50,686 nucleotides of DNA from Kiritimatiellia bacterium (GTDB taxonomy: Bacteria > Verrucomicrobiota > Kiritimatiellia > RFP12 > UBA1067). Location of the stretch: NCBI GenBank assembly GCA_027858965.1, contig JAQIBS010000130.1, forward strand, positions 1 to 50,686, given 5' to 3'. A model generated the notes under the pieces. It did not search any database. It saw nothing but the letters and a program-made list of their open reading frames with translations, and had not been told where the DNA came from. Both the position numbers and the translations under genes were made by a program. Each line of letters starts with the position of its first letter. Within the stretch, counting starts at the first letter, position 1. This document shows positions 45,901 through 50,686 of this stretch, one piece after another.

Positions 45901-48364
45901 CACCCCTGGCGCTCAGAACTCCTGCTATACTCCCAATCGAGGACCGACCTTTAGCAATCTCTCACATCTGCCGGTTGTGCCTGAGTCTGGTGAGAGTGTT
46001 GATATAGCGGTGCGGGCATCTGATATGGATGGGATCTCCTCAGCAGTGCTGCATTATGCAGTTGATAGCGGTGCATGGCAGACGGCTTTTGCAATAGTGA
46101 GTGCTGCTGCAGAAGGGGTTGTGAATATTGAAGCAAGTATTCCCGGTCAAAGTTCCGATGCGGTTGTGCAGTTTTATGTCGAGGCAGTGGACTCCATCGG
46201 AGCGTCATCAACAGCACCCAGAGCGGGTGTGGCCTCCCGTGCTCTCTATGAGGTTGCCGGTGCAACGGCTGTTAATCCTAAGCTTCATACGGTCCGTATT
46301 GTTATGACACCGGCAGACACCGAATTTCTGCATAGCAGTACAAATGTTATGAGCAATGAACGTATAGGGTGCACACTGATCACCGATGAACGCAGTGTGG
46401 CCTATGATGCAGCTCTGCATCTTCAGGGCAGTGAGCGTGGACGTGATGTTACCAGCCGGGTGGGCTTTAATGTGCGTCTGCCCTCTGATAATCTTTACCG
46501 TGGTGTGCTGGATAGTATCACGGTGGATCGTTCTGGAGGGGTTTCCGGCAAGGGTGGCGACCATGATGAGATTCTGGTTAAACATATTATAACCAGGAAT
46601 GGAGGTTTGCCGGGGATGTATGATGATCTCTGCCAGGTTTTTGCCCCACGCGATCAGGAGGATGGCACCGGATTGCTTATCCTTGCAAAGTACAGCGATG
46701 AGTTTCTGGATTCTCAGTATGAGGATGGTGGTGACGGTGAGCTGTTTAAACTTGAACTGATCTACTATCCGACCACCACTGTAAGCGGTGATGTTGAGGA
46801 TGCAAAACTGCCGCTACCTGACTCTGTGTTGGGAACCGATGTTAAAGACCTGGGGGATGATCCGGAGGCTTATCGCTGGACATACCTCAAGGAGAACCGT
46901 ACCGACCGGAATAACTATGCTCCCATGGTTGAACTGGCCAAAGCCTTCAGCCTGAGTGGAGATGCATTGGATGCACGGATGGAGGAACTGATGGATGTGG
47001 ATGAATGGATGCGGGCTCTCGCTGTTATCTCACTCATTGGCTGTGCTGATATTTACACTTATGGTAATTCACATAATGCGATCTTCTATTTCCGTCCGGA
47101 GGATGGCAAGGCAATGCTCTTTCCCTGGGATATGGATTTCGCTTATTATCGTTCTGCTACTGATGGCTTTCCGGGCACTAGTTCCGCAAACACATTGAAG
47201 CTTGTTAACCGTCCGCAAAATATGCATGCCTACTATGGGCACCTCTATGATATAAGCTCTGTCACCGGAGACTCTGAGTATATTGAAAAGTGGGCTGCAC
47301 ATTACTCCGGGTTGCTGGGAGAGAGCTGGGCGAATGCCGCTGCCTTCCTGAATGATCGTGCCACGTATGTTCGCAGCCAGCTGCCTCTTGCTGTCCCCTT
47401 TGAAATCACCAGTAACCTCGGCGGCGATTTCAGCGTCAGCGGCTCCCCCGTGACAATTGCCGGCACCGGCTCCATCACTCTTAAATCCATTACGATGAAC
47501 GGGGTCGGGTATCCGGTGACCTGGACCACTGCCACCGATTGGACGATCACCGTGCCGCTCCGGGAAAGCACGAATCAGATCGCTCTGCAGGCGTACGATC
47601 TGCATGGAGAGATTCTCGACGGTGCTGTGGACACCATCACCATCATCAATCTGGGGGCATTGGCATCGCAACCGGTGGTCATTAATGAATGGTTGGCTGA
47701 CAACAGTGGCCCGGCCGGATATCCGGACCCCGCCGATCAGAAATTTCAGGACTGGTTCGAACTCTACAATCCAAACGATATTTCGGTCGATCTCTCCGGG
47801 TACACCCTGACCGACAACCTTGAACAACCGGGCAAGTGGTCGATTCCGACGAATACTTTCATTGCTGCCCACGGGTTCCTGCTGATCTGGGCCGATGATG
47901 ATTCTGAGCAGAACGGCAGCGGAACCAACGGAGACCTCCATGCAGCCTTCAAACTGAGCGCAGATGGAGAGTCCCTCGGGCTCTACTCTCCGGAGGGGGT
48001 GCGGCAGCATGCGTTCACATTCGGTGAACAGATCGAGAATGTGAGTCAGGGGTTCTATCCTGACGGCAGTATCAGCGCTGTGTACGGCATGCCCGGCTGG
48101 TCGCCGCGGAGCCCCAACCGGATTGCGGCACCGACGGCACCTGACATCATTGTTTTTGAGACCAGAAGTGGCGACGCGGTCACAATCCATGCCTTGACTG
48201 AACCTGATCATGTTTATGTGATTGAATACAAGAACAGCCTTCAGGAATCCGACTGGGTGCCACTCTGTACCAACCGGGCCATGACCGGAGTTTCCAGCTT
48301 TGTTGATCCATCGGCAACGGCAGGAGTGACGCAGCGATTTTACCGTGCTGTGCGGTTGCAGTAA
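42953..48364 (+). CDS. Giant secreted lamin-tail / CotH kinase-like protein
   Basis: The protein has 1803 residues with a signal peptide (WVGALVLFFSAALRADV). Three lamin-tail (LTD) immunoglobulin-like domains occur: about 25-130 (VFNEVMYHP, EWVELRN, GRGFLVVAA), about 660-770 (VINEIMYNPRNP, EQWIELYNRG), and about 1574-1690 (VINEWLADNSG, DWFELYNPN). Beta-sandwich segments fill 180-640. A CotH-type kinase domain spans about 1100-1480. It shows DAALHLQGSERGR, a catalytic-loop-like NSHNAIFYF and FPWDMDFAYY (about 1388-1397), which fit the spore-coat CotH atypical kinase fold. The final about 80 residues (HVYVIEYKNSL, QRFYRAVRLQ) look like a PVC-type C-terminal beta-domain. Such LTD-CotH proteins are common in PVC and other environmental bacteria but their substrates are unknown. 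It follows the GH106-like gene by 39 bases. Confidence 0.82.
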   Translation: MQNRFKDGFFWVGALVLFFSAALRADVTVVFNEVMYHPVQTNEAEFEWVELRNQMAVDMDISGWSFEGGVNYLFPEETVIPGRGFLVVAASPGTLTAATGVTNVLGPYTGRLSNGGEKLELRNNNNRLMDLLDYGTDDNWPVAADGAGPSLAKIDEDSGSADPANWWTGSRAGGTPGTCNHPEMTVTVDPDAIQLDSHWQYIADGSDPGGEWKTADFEDSGWSTGNGIFASSEESPWIGETQAIDTLFSSGVNAEGQVLAPGQLDPHYSLTASAYSTPPPPDISATVMANHSAWLANNAISSWIGVISGPSSVSSGSYNFRTTFDLSGMDPDTAAVALRFAADDRVNQVLLNGVDQGVSYVGYSAFSALFNLSSGFTEGTNTLDFYTVNDSTAANPAGFRVEAAGTVVGGMTPGTLLTASLDTRYFRKTFVVDGDPATAALVLRTVLDDGAVFYLNGSEVLRLNLPAGTISHTTCSVTNVIEAGLSGRYPISTLNLVEGTNVLAVEVHQAATGSGDIVFGAELSLTLTNNLPPSLPSLAFNELSGVTAQVFQVELYNFASQSITVSNCTLQCLGAIDREYLIPSQTISSGGRIVIESTALGFDVEAGDRLVFYALDGVAVVDAVTARSYPRARWPEGTGVWLHPSTLTPGATNCITFHDEIVINEIMYNPRNPQGTTVEFQEQWIELYNRGVDTVDLSSWRLEIDEKTAFRFPAGVTVASGGYLVVASDAAYLQGVYPAVDIIGDLDEDLSGSSARIELFDDAAAPLDPAVDPDEAGNLVDIVSYADRIPWASLPDGLGASLELCDPRSDNFQPEAWAASDDKSKATWQAYTYNGVAAAETASSPTQWKEFVLGLIGEGEILLDDISVIEDPDGTAIELIQNSSFESGGDSWRIIGNHRHSEVIVDPDNAANHVLRLVSKGYTEHMHNHAETTLAYGVSVVNGREYQISYRAKWVAGCNRLLSRLYFNRLPQLTEIAQPSLNGTPGAQNSCYTPNRGPTFSNLSHLPVVPESGESVDIAVRASDMDGISSAVLHYAVDSGAWQTAFAIVSAAAEGVVNIEASIPGQSSDAVVQFYVEAVDSIGASSTAPRAGVASRALYEVAGATAVNPKLHTVRIVMTPADTEFLHSSTNVMSNERIGCTLITDERSVAYDAALHLQGSERGRDVTSRVGFNVRLPSDNLYRGVLDSITVDRSGGVSGKGGDHDEILVKHIITRNGGLPGMYDDLCQVFAPRDQEDGTGLLILAKYSDEFLDSQYEDGGDGELFKLELIYYPTTTVSGDVEDAKLPLPDSVLGTDVKDLGDDPEAYRWTYLKENRTDRNNYAPMVELAKAFSLSGDALDARMEELMDVDEWMRALAVISLIGCADIYTYGNSHNAIFYFRPEDGKAMLFPWDMDFAYYRSATDGFPGTSSANTLKLVNRPQNMHAYYGHLYDISSVTGDSEYIEKWAAHYSGLLGESWANAAAFLNDRATYVRSQLPLAVPFEITSNLGGDFSVSGSPVTIAGTGSITLKSITMNGVGYPVTWTTATDWTITVPLRESTNQIALQAYDLHGEILDGAVDTITIINLGALASQPVVINEWLADNSGPAGYPDPADQKFQDWFELYNPNDISVDLSGYTLTDNLEQPGKWSIPTNTFIAAHGFLLIWADDDSEQNGSGTNGDLHAAFKLSADGESLGLYSPEGVRQHAFTFGEQIENVSQGFYPDGSISAVYGMPGWSPRSPNRIAAPTAPDIIVFETRSGDAVTIHALTEPDHVYVIEYKNSLQESDWVPLCTNRAMTGVSSFVDPSATAGVTQRFYRAVRLQ

Positions 48365-48441
48365 CGACGCTATCAGCTTCTTTGGGGGGCGAGAAAAAAA
48401 GTTTGTCCATGTTGTCATTGATATTGAACATTATACGCGCC

Positions 48442-48485
48442 CTCCCGCAGTCGCGGGAGAGGCACGTATAAAAGGTATCGCCTTT
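48442..48485 (+). terminator. Candidate terminator hairpins after the CotH gene
   Basis: CTCCCGC (48442-48448), loop AGTC, GCGGGAG (48453-48459) is a perfect 7-bp stem. A second small hairpin AAAGG-TATCG-CCTTT (48471-48485) runs into TTAAA. Together they could end the plus-strand unit, but neither has a long T-tail. The rest of the gap to ruvB (48486-48584) has no further feature. Confidence 0.45.
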
Positions 48486-48584
48486 TTAAACAACTTCAGA
48501 ACGTTTATGCGGTGGATGATTTCGTAGCAAACCCAAAGCCTAAAGCCACAATAGACAACTATTTGGAAAGAACCATTTATTGTT

Positions 48585-49610
48585 TTATCTCAGCGGCAGT
48601 TCGCCCTGTGCGCTGCTGTTGAGTGATTTTACTCCCAGTCGTTCATAACACATCGGGGTGGCAACACGTCCCTTCGGGGTGCGCTGCAGGTATCCCTGTT
48701 GAATCAGGTAGGGCTCGTAAACCTCTTCAATGGTATCAGTCTCTTCGCCGACCGATACCGCAATAGTGCTCAATCCCACAGGACCTCCATTGAATTTATG
48801 GACAATGGTCTCAAGAATACGGATGTCCATTTCATCAAGTCCCTTGGGATCAATTTCCAGCAGGCAGAGTGCTTCGTCAGCAACCGGTTGGGTGATATGG
48901 TTGTCAGCCCGTACCTGAGCAAAGTCGCGTACGCGCCTCAGCAGATTGTTGGCAATACGCGGGGTTCCGCGTGCGCGCGCGGCAATTTCTGTTGCTCCCT
49001 GTGGGTCAATGCTGATATTCAGTTTGCCTGCGGAGCGGGTAACGATATTTGTGAGATCGGGCAGCTGGTAGTAGTCCAGTCGGTTAGTCAGACCAAAACG
49101 TGATCGCAGGGGTGCGGAGATGAGTCCGCTGCGTGTGGTGGCGCCTACGAGGGTGAAGTGCGGCAGTTCCAGACGTACAGAGCGGGCATTGGGACCCTGA
49201 TCTATCATGATGTCGATCACAAAGTCCTCCATGGCAGAGTAGAGATACTCCTCAACCGAACGTTGCATGCGATGGATTTCATCAATAAAAACCAGATCAC
49301 CCGGTTCCAGACTGGTGAGCAGACCGGCCAGATCACCGGGTTTATCGATTACAGGCCCGGAGGTTGTTTTAACATGTACACCCATGGCTTCACCCAGAAT
49401 AAAGGCCAGGGTGGTTTTTCCGAGGCCGGGAGGCCCGGAGAGCAGCACATGATCCAGCGGCTCTTTGCGCTGCAGTGCCGCTTCAACGGCTAGCATCAGA
49501 CGGTCGCGTATCTTTTCCTGACCTGTGAAGTCATCAAAGTGGGTTGGGCGCAGAGTATTGTCAAAGTTGGCATTGCGTTGATTAAACTCTTCTGATGTAT
49601 GGGTGGTCAT
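48585..49610 (-). CDS. ruvB: Holliday junction branch-migration ATPase RuvB
   Basis: RuvB is the hexameric AAA+ motor that drives branch migration with RuvA. Its 341 residues are normal. The opening [11 protein letters not shown] is the family N-terminus. Walker A is GPPGLGKTT, Walker B is VFIDEIHR, and sensor/arginine-finger segments are VGATTRSG and PLRSRFG. The C-terminal winged helix has [16 protein letters not shown] and [19 protein letters not shown]. On the coding strand the ATG at 49610 is preceded by GACTGAAAAT and a heptamer array with no Shine-Dalgarno sequence. ruvA and ruvC are not in the window. Confidence 0.97.
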   Translation of the reverse strand: MTTHTSEEFNQRNANFDNTLRPTHFDDFTGQEKIRDRLMLAVEAALQRKEPLDHVLLSGPPGLGKTTLAFILGEAMGVHVKTTSGPVIDKPGDLAGLLTSLEPGDLVFIDEIHRMQRSVEEYLYSAMEDFVIDIMIDQGPNARSVRLELPHFTLVGATTRSGLISAPLRSRFGLTNRLDYYQLPDLTNIVTRSAGKLNISIDPQGATEIAARARGTPRIANNLLRRVRDFAQVRADNHITQPVADEALCLLEIDPKGLDEMDIRILETIVHKFNGGPVGLSTIAVSVGEETDTIEEVYEPYLIQQGYLQRTPKGRVATPMCYERLGVKSLNSSAQGELPLR

Positions 49611-49621
49611 ATTTTCAGTCT

Positions 49622-49737
49622 ACAGTTGTCAGTTTACAGTTTACAGTTTACAGTCGTCAGTGTTCAGTGTTCAGTGTTCAGTGTTCAGTGTTCAGTGTTC
49701 AGTGTTCAGTGTTCAGTGTTCAGTGTTCAGTGTTCAG
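49622..49737 (-). repeat. Heptamer array upstream of ruvB: ACAGTTT-type then TCAGTGT x11
   Basis: On the plus strand, units ACAGTTG, TCAGTTT, ACAGTTT x2 and ACAGTCG (49622-49656) pass in phase into eleven identical TCAGTGT copies (49657-49733). The array lies 11 bases upstream of the ruvB start codon, so it forms the ruvB leader. TCAGTGT also builds the array after rho at 14162. Confidence 0.96.
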
Positions 49738-49790
49738 GTAAAAAGGTCTCAGTTTTTTATGTTGGATGCTTTGTTAGTTAGTTTACAGTT

Positions 49791-49832
49791 CTTCACTCTT
49801 CACTCTTCACTCTTCACTCTTCACTCTTCACC
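49791..49832. repeat. Heptamer array CTTCACT x5 plus CTTCACC
   Basis: Five CTTCACT units and a final CTTCACC with exact 7-base period. This unit lacks the CAG core seen in the other arrays, so it is a separate version. It sits between the ruvB leader array and the TTAGGG-type repeats at the hisF end. Confidence 0.93.
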
Positions 49833-49844
49833 TCTAACCCCTCC

Positions 49845-49868
49845 AGCTCCCTAACCCCTAATCCCTAA
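49845..49868. repeat. CCCTAAC-type repeat at the hisF 3' end (inverted partner at 50670)
   Basis: AGCTCCCTAACCCCTAA (49845-49861) is the exact reverse complement of 50670-50686. It continues TCCCTAACT to one base before the hisF stop. The repeat unit is again about 7 bases (CCCTAAC/CCCTAAT). Confidence 0.85.
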
Positions 49869-49869
49869 C

Positions 49870-50649
49870 TCACCAATGCATGCGCATGGGAACACCCTCG
49901 GCATAGAGTTCTTTCTTTAACTGCTTAATGGTGGTGTGGCCTGTATGTAGGATGCCGGCCACAATGGCGGCATCAGCATGAGCAATATTAAAAGCATCGC
50001 GCAGGTGGGCTGCACAGCCAGCGCCGCCGGATGCCACTACCGGGATAGTAACCGCCTCTGCGATTAATCCGGTGATATTCAATTCAAATCCGTCACGGGT
50101 GCCGTCGGCATCCACTGAGTTGACCACAATCTCTCCGGCACCCAGTTCCTGGGCGCGTTTAGCCCAGTCAACGGCATCAATACCGGTATGTTCACGGAAT
50201 CCGCGGGTGGTAATCTCATAGCCGCTGGGGCACTGCTCTAAATTATCGGTTTTCACAGGATCCATGCCCAGCACAATGCACTGAGCGCCAAAGGCTCGCG
50301 CCCCTTCGCTGATAATGGAAGGATTTTTAACAGCAAGTGAGTTGACCGAGATCTTCTCTGCTCCGGCCAGCAGAACGCGAGACATATCTTCAATGGTGGA
50401 GATGCCTCCTCCAACGGAAAAGGGGATGCGGATCGATTGCGCAACTTCGCGCACCATATCGATATCTATGGGGCGGCGTTCTGCAGAGGCGGTTATGTCA
50501 TAGACAACCAGCTCATCGCAACCCTCATTGGAGTACTCAATGGCCATTTCCACAGGGTCGCCCAGATCAATGTTGTTTTTGAACTTAACGCCCTTGGTAA
50601 CACGGTTCTTAATGACATCCAGACAGGGAATAATACGTTTAGTCAGCAT
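49870..50649 (-). CDS. hisF: Imidazole glycerol phosphate synthase cyclase subunit HisF
   Basis: HisF closes the imidazole ring in histidine synthesis, using ammonia from HisH. The 259 residues form a (beta/alpha)8 barrel with catalytic Asp11 (IIPCLDV) and Asp130 (VLGMDPV). Phosphate-binding glycine motifs are FSVGGGIS and VVASGGAG, with DADGTRDGFEL between them. The first loop reads KNRVTKGVKFKNNIDLGDPV, slightly different from the usual 'DGRVVKGVNF'. No other his gene lies within the window. The gene is bracketed by TTAGGGG-type repeats on both sides, the right copy beginning directly at the start codon. Confidence 0.95.
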   Translation of the reverse strand: MLTKRIIPCLDVIKNRVTKGVKFKNNIDLGDPVEMAIEYSNEGCDELVVYDITASAERRPIDIDMVREVAQSIRIPFSVGGGISTIEDMSRVLLAGAEKISVNSLAVKNPSIISEGARAFGAQCIVLGMDPVKTDNLEQCPSGYEITTRGFREHTGIDAVDWAKRAQELGAGEIVVNSVDADGTRDGFELNITGLIAEAVTIPVVASGGAGCAAHLRDAFNIAHADAAIVAGILHTGHTTIKQLKKELYAEGVPMRMHW

Positions 50650-50686
50650 AGTTTCAGGGGTTAGGGAGGTTAGGGGTTAGGGAGCT
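50649..50686. repeat. TTAGGGG-type repeat at the hisF 5' end
   Basis: The plus strand reads TTTCAGGGGTTAGGGAGG, then TTAGGGGTTAGGGAGCT to the window edge. 50670-50686 is the perfect inverted partner of 49845-49861. The 18 bases 50649-50666 are the exact reverse complement of 27493-27510, which end in the lptE stop codon. The array may continue beyond the window. Confidence 0.85.

Noticed and set aside
47069..48418. 449-codon minus-strand frame opposite the CotH/LTD gene
   Set aside because: No recognisable motif, and the plus-strand LTD and C-terminal domains are clear.
50649..50686. Telomere or replicon end, from TTAGGG-like sequence at the window edge
   Set aside because: The same words occur inside the window at 27493 and 49845 next to ordinary genes; the window edge is arbitrary.

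Overview
This window is a chromosomal segment of a Gram-negative bacterium. An outer membrane is implied by an LptE lipoprotein, a BamD-like protein and a secretin. The strongest lineage clue is a five-gene operon (4069-11507) with the gene order and domain content of the Akkermansia muciniphila Amuc_1102-1101-1100-1099-1098 pilus-like locus. Large secreted glycan-active proteins, a lamin-tail/CotH giant protein and a PilM-PilN fusion also fit. Together these point to the PVC group (Verrucomicrobiota, Kiritimatiellota or Lentisphaerota). I cannot place it more finely from sequence alone.

Layout. 1-212: the 3' end of an IS30-type transposase. 425-3681: ugd (UDP-glucose dehydrogenase) and mutL, whose endonuclease motifs are degraded. 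4069-11507: the pilus-like operon, closed by a terminator. 11906-17647: housekeeping run coaE-rho, then tig-clpP-clpX. 17922-21675: a PlsC acyltransferase, a NapH/NapG-like ferredoxin membrane protein and a YihY/BrkB membrane protein. 22065-25429: metG and a MenA-type prenyltransferase. 25370-29087 (minus strand): bamD-like, lptE, hflX, rsmI. 29267-31829: serA and prmA. 31867-48364: an accessory glycan-degradation region holding a frameshifted GH43-like gene, a secreted repeat/discoidin-like protein, a GH95-like (alpha/alpha)6 hydrolase, an AraC regulator, a GH106-like rhamnosidase and the CotH/lamin-tail protein. 48585-50649 (minus strand): ruvB and hisF.

How it fits together. The pilus operon encodes a cytoplasmic PilM joined to its inner-membrane PilN partner, two further bitopic periplasmic proteins, an exported protein and an outer-membrane secretin, so it could form one trans-envelope complex. 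The glycan region looks like one regulon: a near-identical 37-bp element (31 of 37 bases) lies upstream of both hydrolase transcription units, and the AraC gene sits between them. No SusC/D pair, transporter or sulfatase is present in the window.

The most unusual feature is in the spacers. Many intergenic gaps contain tandem arrays with a strict 7-nt period. Most reduce to CAG plus four variable bases on one strand. Different loci carry different versions, and neighbouring sub-blocks often keep the same register. Arrays abut or contain the start of ruvB, hflX and menA, where a Shine-Dalgarno sequence is missing although many other genes here have one. Other spacer elements are trinucleotide-loop palindromes, a MITE-like imperfect palindrome at 21667-21971, and paired G-rich elements. 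I found no tRNA, rRNA or CRISPR array.
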